NCBI RefSeq assembly: GCF_025717535.1
Contig: NZ_JAJIRO010000002.1
Location: forward strand, 806,001-870,000
Source: Paucibacter sp. Y2R2-4
Lineage (GTDB): Bacteria > Pseudomonadota > Gammaproteobacteria > Burkholderiales > Burkholderiaceae_C
DNA length: 64,000 nucleotides
Direction: 5' to 3'
The translations under genes were made by a program, and so were the position numbers. The notes beneath the pieces are model-generated. The model saw only the letters and a program-made list of their open reading frames with translations. It did not search any database and was not told where the DNA came from. Positions within the stretch are counted from its first letter, which is position 1. Each line of letters starts with the position of its first letter. Below are positions 38,601-46,132 of this stretch, in pieces.

Positions 38601-39410
38601 GAAGGGGCAGGTCTTGCCCTCCATCTGGCCATCCAGCCAGGCTTGCATGCGCTCGGCGGCTTCGGCCCAGCCATGCTTCAAGGCGGCCAGGGCCGCCGCA
38701 TGCTGAAGCTCGGCGCGCTCAATCACCAAACCCAAGGGTTCCGTCACATCGGCCGCCAAGGGCAGGTCTTGGGCCAGCAGCTGGCGGGCGTCTTGCGCCA
38801 GCGCGTCCACGCGATTGAACACCGCCAGAGCCTGATCCAAGCACTGAGCGCCGAGCGGATAGACCTGGGCCCGCCAATAGTCTTGCGTGGCCTCCAACAG
38901 CAGCTGCTGCTCGTCGCCAATCAGGTCTTCGTTGAAAAGACAACCGCTGTCAAAAGCATGCTCGCGCAGCATGCGCTGGCACCAGGCGTCGATGGTGTGA
39001 ACCGCCGCATCGTCCATGCTCTCGGCGGCCAGGCCTAAGCGCCAAGCCGCTGCGCTGCGCGCCGGTCCGTCTGGGTAATCGCTTAGCAGGGCGCGTAGCA
39101 AAGCATCGCCGGCGGCGGGCTCGGCCTCGCCACGGAAGACCTTGGCCGCCTCCAGCAAGCGGGCGCGGATGCGGTCCGACAGCTCGCGCGTGGCGGCGCG
39201 GGTGAAGGTCATCACCAGAATCTCTGAAGGCAGCAAGGGCCGCAAAAAACCGGTCTCGCCGGCCTCCCCGTCCGCACCCCCATGGCCCAGCACCAGGCGC
39301 AGGTAAAGCGCGGCAATCGTCCAGGTCTTGCCGGTGCCGGCGCTGGCCTCGATCAGGCGACTGCCCCACAAGGGGAAGTCGTGCGGATTCAGCGTGCTGC
39401 TGTTGTTCAT
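35631..39410 (-). CDS. recB: Exodeoxyribonuclease V beta subunit
   Basis: RecB is the 3'-5' helicase and nuclease subunit that, with RecC and RecD, resects double-strand breaks and loads RecA at Chi. 1259 residues. Walker A EASAGTGKT (21-29), UvrD-type motifs ILVMTFTRAATREL, ALIDEFQDTSPLQARIFDRL and VHKSKGLEYPLVFMPFA, and the C-terminal PD-(D/E)xK nuclease centre FVLDYKSNHLG (about 1155). ATG 39410 with GAGGAGG upstream is preferred to upstream in-frame codons. It overlaps recC by four bases. Confidence 0.97.
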   Translation of the reverse strand: MNNSSTLNPHDFPLWGSRLIEASAGTGKTWTIAALYLRLVLGHGGADGEAGETGFLRPLLPSEILVMTFTRAATRELSDRIRARLLEAAKVFRGEAEPAAGDALLRALLSDYPDGPARSAAAWRLGLAAESMDDAAVHTIDAWCQRMLREHAFDSGCLFNEDLIGDEQQLLLEATQDYWRAQVYPLGAQCLDQALAVFNRVDALAQDARQLLAQDLPLAADVTEPLGLVIERAELQHAAALAALKHGWAEAAERMQAWLDGQMEGKTCPFNKTKLRPGYYQPWLQSLREWALDEAQVEPEISDAGLRRLSPAGLAEALKPDAAAPEVPPEFEAFANLLEALQALESVGTPMRLHAAACIGARLAELKAKSGLFGFADMLNRLDRALDPATQGASAERLRQGMLAQYPVALIDEFQDTSPLQARIFDRLYRLAENSRDTALLLIGDPKQSIYGFRGADIYSYLDARHKTAGRHYMLGTNHRSSLALVAAVNQVFAHAEQREGEGAFMFRAAADTAANPLPFASVAARGRAEVFVSSQGPVPALSLQLDAQLRDANSSQRLFAARCAEQIAQLLNDKAAGFSDPARGSFERLRPADIAVLVRTGREAATLRRELRRRNIASVYLSDKDSVFASAEARDLLRVLQAVAEPLNMRLVRAALATRLLGLSLAELAHLAQDDEAFDARSDELKALQSVWLSQGVLAMLRELLHAFDLPAQWLAQDERGAKDADGERRLTNVLHLAELLQAASLEQGGEQALIRWLAAQIEEAEVPGAAAGEGAVLRLESDADLVKVVTVHKSKGLEYPLVFMPFAASFRAVDKARTRFVKQALPESQSGEAQLYLEPTAEQIAQADRERLREDLRLLYVALTRARHALWLGVAALKVRNGKSCESWRSAIGYVLGGAARFSEDQLQELAEALAAANPEIAVKTAASAASLGPSLVMPRGAPTPLKEPQAYQAEFERRWGIGSFSALVRALPVRAVSTEVARSDEDQSAAELMLPQTQQQQQPEQSLLPPWHRFPRGAFAGNFLHDQLEWLAEEGFHRLAESSELQAQLMRRCERQGWGNWAADVLLWLQQVCAAPLPPVGCALQDLSGHLPEMEFWFPADHLNASALDALCRRHLLGEEARPELPQRQLHGLLMGFADLVFEHQGRYFVLDYKSNHLGASDADYSDPALQSAMAQHRYDVQAALYLLALHRLLRARLGESYAPEQHLGGAVYVFMRGMQGPAQGCYWVKPSESMLNELDALLDKQAALQDSGGVR

Positions 39411-42400
39411 TCGGCGGCCTCCTCTTGCTCCGCCTGGGCCGAGGCATGCAATTCCAAACTGACGCCCTGCTGCAACCACGCATGCAGCGGACCATAGAGA
39501 CGCGGGGCCAAGGTCTCGAAACGGCCATCCGCCGCGAGTGCCGCAAAGTCGGGGTAGAGCCGCGCCAAGCAGGGCTCGCTGACCTCGCCCCGGCTGTTGA
39601 AGCCGCCCTCAAACACCGAGGCCACATCCTTGTGCTCGGCCACCTGGGCCAAGCCGGTCAAGGCCGCAATCGGCAAGGGCGACAGCATGCCCTCCTGCCA
39701 GACTTGCAAAAGCTCAGCCAAATCAGCCTGGGCCTGCTCGGGTGGCAGCGGCTGCAGCGTCAGCTGCGCATCGCGCCCGATCAGCACGCCTTGCAACTGC
39801 AGGCCATGGGCACTGGCCACCAACTGGCGCACCCAAGCTTCCAGCAGGCGCTCGGCGCGAGCCGACTTGGATTTTTCATCAGCGCACAAGCGGCTGGGGA
39901 TCAGTTCCAGCCAGACGCGCTGGCCGCCCAGCGCTTGGGCTCGCAGATCGGCCAGCCAGTCCTCCAAGAGCGGCTGCTCAAACGGAAAACGCAGCATCTC
40001 CTTGGGCGCTTGCACCGGATACAAGGCTTGCAGATCACGCCAGGCTTTCAGCATGGGCGAGACCGTTTCGACCAGGGCGCGCTCGGCGCGGCGACCCTGC
40101 TCGGCCATGGGCAGGCGGCCCGCCTCGCGCATGCGCGCCGCCAGACCGGCCACACGCATTGGCACATCGGTTTCGGCATGCAAGTCCTGCAGGGCATCGT
40201 CCAAGAGCTCGCGCAGCATCTCGTATTCCAGCAAGCCGTCCACGGCAAAAGCCTCGTCGTCCTCGGCCGCGCTGGCGCTCTCGGCGAACTGCACATCCAG
40301 ACGCTGGCGGAAGAAGCTCTTGACCGGGTTTTTCAAGAAGGCGGCCAGGCCCTTGATGTCGAGCAGCGGCTGATCGGCGTCCACTTCCAAGGGCGGCAAT
40401 GGGGCAGTTTCGCCCTCCGCTTCTGCCGGCGTTTGGTGCGCTTGGCGCCACTCGCTGGCGTGAGTGAAGAGCGTACTGCCCTGCTCGAAGTAGCGGCGGC
40501 TGAAGGGCTGCAAAGGATGCTCGGTGCTCAAGGGCGCCAACACCGCCTCGCCCCAGCCCGAGGCCAGATAGTCGCGCAACTGCGAGACCAGCACCGAGGG
40601 CGGCTGCTCGCTGTTGTCGCGCACGCTGCGGCCGCTCCAGCTGATGTAGAGCTTGCGTCGCGCCGAGAGCAGCGCCTCAAGAATCAACTGCCGGTCATCG
40701 TCACGCCGGGCGCGGTCACCAGGGCGCGACAGGCCGGGCAGGCCCATCAGGTCGAAGTCGCTGCGGCTGCCGCGGCGCGGGTAGTCGCCATCGTTCATGC
40801 CCAGCAAACACACCACCTCGAAAGGCACGGCGCGCATGGGCATCAAGGTACAGAAGGTCACGCCACCGGCCTTGAAGCGGCGATTCAGCATGGGCACATC
40901 CAGCCCGTCCAGCCAGGCCTCTCGCACCACGGCCAGATCCACCGCTTCAGCAAACTCGGCCGACTCACAGGCCTCCAGCCAGCTGCCCATCGCGCTTTGC
41001 AAGGCCGCCAAAGTTTGGCGCTCGCTGTCGTCCGCCGGCTGGAAAAAATCTTCCATCAGGCGCCGGCCGCGTTCGGCCCACAGCACCGGGCTGGCCGGCT
41101 CGGCCACCTGCTGCCACCAGCCCTCCAGCGCCGTCAACAGGTCGGCCAGCGAACCGGCCAGCGCGGCATCCAAGCCGCCCACTTCGGTATAGGGCTGAAT
41201 GCCTTGGAAGGCCGGCCCCTGGCCCGCGCTATAGCCCAGCAACATGCGGCGCAGACCAAATGACCAAGCGTTTTGCTCGCCACAGGCGGCCAGGCCCAGT
41301 TCGGCGCGTTGCTCGGCGTTCAAGCCCCAGCGGATGCCGGCGCCTTCCATCCACTGACTCAGGCGCGGCAGATCGTCGGCGCTCAAGCCAAAGCGCGCCG
41401 CCAGCCCCGGCACCTCCAACAAGGCCTGGATCTCGCTCAAACGGCAGCGCTGCTGCGGCAGGCGCAGCAGCCACTCCAGCGCCAGCAGCAGCGGGTTGTG
41501 GCCGCGCTCCTTCAGGTCGGCAATGTCGTAGGGGATGAAGCGCGGGTCTTGGCTGCGCCCGTACTGGCCAAACACTGAACGGATGGCCGGCGCGAAGCTG
41601 TCGATATCGGGCACCATGACCACGATGTCGCGCGGCGTTAGCGGTGCCTGGCCCGGCGCGGGAGGCTCGGCCAGCAGGGCCAACAACTGGTCGAGCAGGA
41701 TCTCGACCTCGCGCTGCGCGCCGTGAGCGATGTGGAAAACGATGGAGCGATCCTGCGGCGCCAGCGGTGTGCGCGGATGCTCGGCCAGCGGCGTCAGGTC
41801 GCGAATATGCGCTTGCACCTGGGTCAGCAAGCTCTCGCCGGGGCCTTCGTCAAAGAGGTCGATCTTGGCGATGCCGAAGCGCTCTTGCGCCTGGGTGGCG
41901 TCGTCAAAGGCGTCGAGCTGGCGCACAAAGTCGCGCCCCTGGCGGCCCCAGCTGGCCAGCAAGGGGTGGGCATGGGCATGCATCTGCTCCAGCGAGAGCT
42001 CGGCCAGGTCGAGCCCGCCGCGCAGTGGCTGACGCCGCTTGTTCTTCTCGTTGCGCAGCAGCTCGCGGCCGTCGATGATGTCGGCCCAGTGATAACGGCA
42101 AGGGTTCGGGATCGCCAGAATCACCTGGCAATGCTCGGACAGCGCCGCCAAGGCCTGCAAGGTTTGCATCGGCACATGGGTCATGCCAAACAGCACCAGG
42201 CGGCGCGCCATCGCGCTTTGCGGCTTGCGGCCTTCTTGCAGCGCCTGCACAAAGCGCTGATGCAACTGCGGCCGCGAGGCTTCGCGCTGCTGCGCCGACA
42301 AAGGCGCCAGCAAAGCGCGCCACAAAGCCGCTTGCCAGCGCTGGTCGGTCGGCAGCGGCGTGGCCGCCGACAGCGGCTCGCCCGCGCTGCGCGGCAGCAC

Positions 42401-42907
42401 GTCATGGCCTTGCGCCCAGGCATCGAGCCAATCGCTGCGGTAGACCTGGTATTGGTCAAACAAATCGGCCAGGGCCTGGGCCAGCTGCAAGCGCCGCTCC
42501 ATGTCCCCCAATCGTAAAAAACCGGCCAGCGGCTCAAAGCCCGGCTGCTGCGCTAACTCCGGCAGCAAGCGCATCAAGGCCCAGGTCAACGGCAATTTGT
42601 CCAGGCGCGACTGCGAGGGCACCGAGTCCCGACCCAACATCTGCCGATACGCTCGCCACAGAAATCGCCCCGGCAACTCCACCCGCGTGGCGGAGCAAAT
42701 GCCGCTTTGCTCGGCCAGCGTCATCTTCAGCCATTCGGCCACGCCATTGCTCTGCACCAGGAAGATCTCTTCTTCCAAAGCGCCCAGCGGCTGGCGGCGC
42801 AACCATTCAAACACCGCATCCCCCAGCAACTCGGCGCGATTGCCGTGCAGCACCAAGAGGCCCGGGGTGATGGGCGTGTTTGAGTTCAGAGTGCTGTTGC
42901 CGCTCAT
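39407..42907 (-). CDS. recC: Exodeoxyribonuclease V gamma subunit
   Basis: RecC is the Chi-recognising scaffold of RecBCD, with inactive helicase folds. 1166 residues, near the family norm (about 1120). N-terminal ILVLHGNRAELLGDAV-like opening (here LLVLHGNRAELLGDAVFEWL), SNGVAEWLKMTLAEQ, ATRVELPGRFLWRAYRQML, and later VCLLGMNDGDYPR, all family blocks. It is the first gene of the recCBD-yhaO operon; ATG 42907. It lacks intact Walker A motifs, as usual. Confidence 0.96.
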   Translation of the reverse strand: MSGNSTLNSNTPITPGLLVLHGNRAELLGDAVFEWLRRQPLGALEEEIFLVQSNGVAEWLKMTLAEQSGICSATRVELPGRFLWRAYRQMLGRDSVPSQSRLDKLPLTWALMRLLPELAQQPGFEPLAGFLRLGDMERRLQLAQALADLFDQYQVYRSDWLDAWAQGHDVLPRSAGEPLSAATPLPTDQRWQAALWRALLAPLSAQQREASRPQLHQRFVQALQEGRKPQSAMARRLVLFGMTHVPMQTLQALAALSEHCQVILAIPNPCRYHWADIIDGRELLRNEKNKRRQPLRGGLDLAELSLEQMHAHAHPLLASWGRQGRDFVRQLDAFDDATQAQERFGIAKIDLFDEGPGESLLTQVQAHIRDLTPLAEHPRTPLAPQDRSIVFHIAHGAQREVEILLDQLLALLAEPPAPGQAPLTPRDIVVMVPDIDSFAPAIRSVFGQYGRSQDPRFIPYDIADLKERGHNPLLLALEWLLRLPQQRCRLSEIQALLEVPGLAARFGLSADDLPRLSQWMEGAGIRWGLNAEQRAELGLAACGEQNAWSFGLRRMLLGYSAGQGPAFQGIQPYTEVGGLDAALAGSLADLLTALEGWWQQVAEPASPVLWAERGRRLMEDFFQPADDSERQTLAALQSAMGSWLEACESAEFAEAVDLAVVREAWLDGLDVPMLNRRFKAGGVTFCTLMPMRAVPFEVVCLLGMNDGDYPRRGSRSDFDLMGLPGLSRPGDRARRDDDRQLILEALLSARRKLYISWSGRSVRDNSEQPPSVLVSQLRDYLASGWGEAVLAPLSTEHPLQPFSRRYFEQGSTLFTHASEWRQAHQTPAEAEGETAPLPPLEVDADQPLLDIKGLAAFLKNPVKSFFRQRLDVQFAESASAAEDDEAFAVDGLLEYEMLRELLDDALQDLHAETDVPMRVAGLAARMREAGRLPMAEQGRRAERALVETVSPMLKAWRDLQALYPVQAPKEMLRFPFEQPLLEDWLADLRAQALGGQRVWLELIPSRLCADEKSKSARAERLLEAWVRQLVASAHGLQLQGVLIGRDAQLTLQPLPPEQAQADLAELLQVWQEGMLSPLPIAALTGLAQVAEHKDVASVFEGGFNSRGEVSEPCLARLYPDFAALAADGRFETLAPRLYGPLHAWLQQGVSLELHASAQAEQEEAAE

Positions 42908-42952
42908 AGAGTCGTGGGGGTCCTGCGTCTGCGGAGGTGGCGGGTGTTTAGG

Positions 42953-42974
42953 AAAAAGCTTTTGCGAAAAAGCT
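42953..42974 (-). terminator. Weak Rho-independent terminator after the Ala/Glu-rich gene
   Basis: On the minus strand AGCTTTT-TCGC-AAAAGCT is followed by TTTTTCC. The stem has seven pairs but little GC, so strength is doubtful. It lies about 75 bp past the stop at 43049 and before recC. Confidence 0.4.
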
Positions 42975-43048
42975 CACAGCTCTTGCTTGAAACCCATCAC
43001 TCTGCAAGAGGCCGAGCGATGGAGAAGCGTCATTGCAAGGCCCGCACT

Positions 43049-45130
43049 TTAGCTGGCGCGCGAGCCGCCCCCGCCCTTGCGAGCCAGCGCACTGATGGCG
43101 CTCAAAGACGCCAAGTCCAAGGGCTGCTGCGCCTCCAGCGGCTGCCGCTGGGCTTGCAAGGCATTCCGCAGCGCCTCGCTGGCCTGCCAATCTGCGCCCG
43201 GCCCTGCAGAACTTGGGGCTTCATGCGCCTGATGCGGCTGATTCGACACCGTCGCCTGCTGACTGACCTGGCTGACTTGATTCAGCAAGGCGCGGAAGTC
43301 TTGCAAATCCGGCGCCGGTTTGGCCTGCGGCTGAGCCCGGGCCGCCAAGCCCGACAAATCCAGCTCCGGCGCGGCGGCAGGCGAGCTCTGCCGCGCCAGA
43401 CGCGACAAACCCAGGCTGCTCAAGTCCAAGTCCGGCGCATCCGTTTTCTTGGCTGCCTGGGGTGCGAGCTTTGGCATGTCGATGCGCAAAAACGGCGCCG
43501 CCGCCTCGGCCTGCAAACGAGCGCGCTCGGCCGCCTGAGCCTGCCGCTGCGCCAGCGCCTGGGCTTCGCGCAAGGCAAGCTCCGCGGCTTTTGCTGCTTC
43601 GGCGGCTTGGGCTGCTTTCGCGGCTTCGGCAAGTCTTGCGCGCTCTGCAGCTTCTGCAGCTTCTGCAGCTTCTGCAGCTTCGGCAGCTTCAGCGGCTTGC
43701 GCTGCCAGAGCGGCAGCTTCTTGGCGCTGCTGCTCTGCCTGAACTGCCTGAGCTGCGGCTAGCGCTGCCGCAGCTTCACGTGCTTCGGCCTCCAGTTTTG
43801 CTGCAGCCTGTTTTGCGGCCTCTTGGGCTGCAGCTTCTCGGGCGGCGGCCTCAAGGGATGCTGCCTCTCGCGCGGCTGCAGCACGTGCCTCGGCTTCGCG
43901 TGCCTCAGCTTCGCGCATCGCAGCGTCGCGTTCAGCCGCTGCTATTTCCGCCGCTCTCAAGGCAGCCATGGCAGCCGCTTCTTCAGCCGCCTGTTCCGCG
44001 GCTCTTTGCTCAGCGGCGTGGCGCTCAGCGACAGCGGCCTTTCTCCTCTGTTCTTCAGCTGCGGCTTCTTGCGCGGTGGCCAAAGCTGCAGCCGCACGCA
44101 AGGCGACTTCGCGCTCCTCAGCTTCTCGCTTGGCGGCTTCTCGCGCTTCAGCCTCCGCTTGCGCGGCCGCCTGTTCTGCGGCGCGGCGCTCAGCGGCTAT
44201 GCGCTCTGCTCGCTCACGCTCGACCAGCTCACGTTCAGCAGCAAGCAATCTCTGCTCTTCTTCAGCCGCCGCACGCTCCGCCTCGAGTTGGGCCTGCAAA
44301 GCCTGTCTTTCCAATTGCTCGGCTGCTGCCTTTGCTTCTTGCTCTTTCTTGCGCTTGGCCAACTCAGCCTGCTCAGCCAACTTGGCTTGCTTGGCTGCGC
44401 GAGCTTGGGCCTGCGCCACTTGCTTTGCTTTTCTTTCTTCTTGCAGTTTTTCCAGCTTCAAAGCCTTGACGCGAGCTCGCTCGGCCTTGGCTTGCTGGGC
44501 TGCCTGTTCTCGCTCAGCCAACAATTCTTGCTGCGCAGCGCGCCTTGCTTCCTCCTCGTGCGCTTCGGCGGCAGCAACAGCGGCGACCTCGGCATCTGAG
44601 GCGATCGCCGCTTGCAAGGGGGCTTCAGCCGCCTCCGGTTCCAAAACTTGCCCAACTTGAGCAAATGAATGGGGCGGAGTTTCTTCATCTGCACGCAGCG
44701 GCACGTCTTGCTTTGCTTGCAGTTCTGGCTCTTCTTCTACGACAACCTCTGCTTCTTCAATCACCCAGTCTTGCGCGGCCCCTGTGGGTTGCGAGAGCAA
44801 TGGTGCAGCCAAGGCCGGGCGGCGCTCGCTGATGTCCTCCACATCGCTGACATCACTCATATCCCAGCGCCCCACCGCTGCGCCAAAACGGGCGCGCGCC
44901 TGGTTTAGCGATGCAGTGCCAAGGCCTTGTTCGCCCGGGCGCAGCGCCGAAGCCGACAAGGGGCGCTTGACGCTGCTATTGGCACTCAGCGTGGCCTGCG
45001 AGATGGACAGATCAACCGGCTTGTCGCGCTCGCGCAAGCGCTCGGCAAAGACTTGCAGAATCGTGTTGGGGTCGAAGTCGCCGTCCGAGCTTTCAACCAA
45101 GCTCGGACCCGCAGCGGATTTCTCTGTCAT
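43049..45130 (-). CDS. Large Ala/Glu-rich coiled-coil protein, function unknown
   Basis: 693 residues. The N-terminal 200 are mixed and acidic (SDGDFDPNTILQVFAERLRE, EEAEVVVEEEPELQAK). Residues from about 205 to 560 are an almost uninterrupted charged Ala/Glu/Arg helix-forming tract, with (AAE)n repeats encoded by a 9-bp tandem repeat at about 43642-43692. The C-terminal 130 residues contain LDLSSLGLSRLARQ and DLASLSAISALARKGGGG. There is no signal peptide or membrane helix. Low-complexity similarity to TolA or caldesmon-like proteins would be misleading. Likely a long rod; partner unknown. ATG 45130. Confidence 0.75.
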   Translation of the reverse strand: MTEKSAAGPSLVESSDGDFDPNTILQVFAERLRERDKPVDLSISQATLSANSSVKRPLSASALRPGEQGLGTASLNQARARFGAAVGRWDMSDVSDVEDISERRPALAAPLLSQPTGAAQDWVIEEAEVVVEEEPELQAKQDVPLRADEETPPHSFAQVGQVLEPEAAEAPLQAAIASDAEVAAVAAAEAHEEEARRAAQQELLAEREQAAQQAKAERARVKALKLEKLQEERKAKQVAQAQARAAKQAKLAEQAELAKRKKEQEAKAAAEQLERQALQAQLEAERAAAEEEQRLLAAERELVERERAERIAAERRAAEQAAAQAEAEAREAAKREAEEREVALRAAAALATAQEAAAEEQRRKAAVAERHAAEQRAAEQAAEEAAAMAALRAAEIAAAERDAAMREAEAREAEARAAAAREAASLEAAAREAAAQEAAKQAAAKLEAEAREAAAALAAAQAVQAEQQRQEAAALAAQAAEAAEAAEAAEAAEAAERARLAEAAKAAQAAEAAKAAELALREAQALAQRQAQAAERARLQAEAAAPFLRIDMPKLAPQAAKKTDAPDLDLSSLGLSRLARQSSPAAAPELDLSGLAARAQPQAKPAPDLQDFRALLNQVSQVSQQATVSNQPHQAHEAPSSAGPGADWQASEALRNALQAQRQPLEAQQPLDLASLSAISALARKGGGGSRAS

Positions 45131-45354
45131 TCAGCCATTGTGCCGGGCCTTAGTGACAGAAGTTGATGGGGACAAGCCCCGAGGCCACGCCTGACATGAG
45201 CCGGAAAACCCAGAATTCAGCAATTTGCCGGCCGCATCGGCGGCACAATCCCTGTCAGCTCAGCGGGGCCACCTGTGCCCCATCGGAGTCTATCGATGCC
45301 TTACCCGCCTTATCGTCTTGACTTGGCCCCTTGCAGGGGCGGGCCTGCGTCCGC

Positions 45355-46089
45355 ATGAAAGCAAGTCTTGCCGGCTTCGCGGCCGCCTTTGCATTGCTCG
45401 CCGTCGCGCATGGGCAGGAGTCTGAGCGCGAACCACCAGATGGCACGATCGGTTTGCTCAAGCTGCCTTTGCTCTTGGGGGATGGGCCCTGCGATGCGTT
45501 TCGCCCCGCGCCGGTCAAGCTGTTCGCCAAAACCCATCAAAGCAGCTATATCGGCTTTGCCTTCGTGGCTCAGCCCTGGTCCTTCCCTGATGAATTGAGC
45601 TGCGAGGGCCTTGAAGTGCGGGTTCGCCTGCACTCAGGCACTGAAGAGTCCCTGCCTACACTCGAATACGACTACGAAGCGGCAGCCGCCATCGTCCTTG
45701 CCCGCCACCAGGCTTGGTGCCAGGTCTTGCTACGCTCGGGTTCAGCCTGGGTCCATGAGGAATGTTCTGCCGGTTTCGTTTCAATCGAAACGCTGCTCCA
45801 AACCAACAGAACCATGCTGTACCTGCGCCACGGTGCTCTGAAGCAAGCGAAGCTTCGCCCCAAGGGCGCCAAGTTTGAAGCCCCCAGGTCTTTGGTGGCC
45901 GCCCAGCTGTTAAGCGCAGAACTTCTCGGCATCAAACGGATCGATGGTGCGGTCTGGCTACACCTGGCCGTCTCGAACAAAAGCATCTGCGATAGCGACT
46001 TCGAGCTCGCAGAAACCCGGCGGCTTTGGCTGCCTTTGCGCGACTCGCTTGGCCGCATCACAACTTGGTACTTTGCTCGTGGGTGCTAG
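45355..46089 (+). CDS. Exported protein of unknown function
   Basis: 244 residues with a signal peptide (MKASLAGFAAAFALLAVAHGQ) and a mature domain holding six or so cysteines (GPCDAF, LSCEG, AWCQVLL, HEECSAGF, SICDSDF, ARGC), which may form disulfides in the periplasm. No family recognised. ATG 45355 is preferred to an in-frame codon at 45331 because it gives a clean signal peptide. It is isolated between two divergent or convergent minus-strand genes. Confidence 0.7.
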   Translation: MKASLAGFAAAFALLAVAHGQESEREPPDGTIGLLKLPLLLGDGPCDAFRPAPVKLFAKTHQSSYIGFAFVAQPWSFPDELSCEGLEVRVRLHSGTEESLPTLEYDYEAAAAIVLARHQAWCQVLLRSGSAWVHEECSAGFVSIETLLQTNRTMLYLRHGALKQAKLRPKGAKFEAPRSLVAAQLLSAELLGIKRIDGAVWLHLAVSNKSICDSDFELAETRRLWLPLRDSLGRITTWYFARGC

Positions 46090-46132
46090 CGCGGCGCTGC
46101 CTTGAATCACGGGGGGGAGTGCGAGAACGCCC

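Noticed and set aside
39425-41263. 612-codon plus-strand frame opposite recC
   Set aside because: Antisense shadow; recC is certain.
26672-42907. Phage-defence island
   Set aside because: The genes are recBCD and repair nucleases found in housekeeping contexts; no defence genes or mobile-element marks.
43049-45130. TolA homologue
   Set aside because: There is no N-terminal membrane helix, tol gene neighbours or TolA C-terminal domain; similarity is only Ala/Glu composition.
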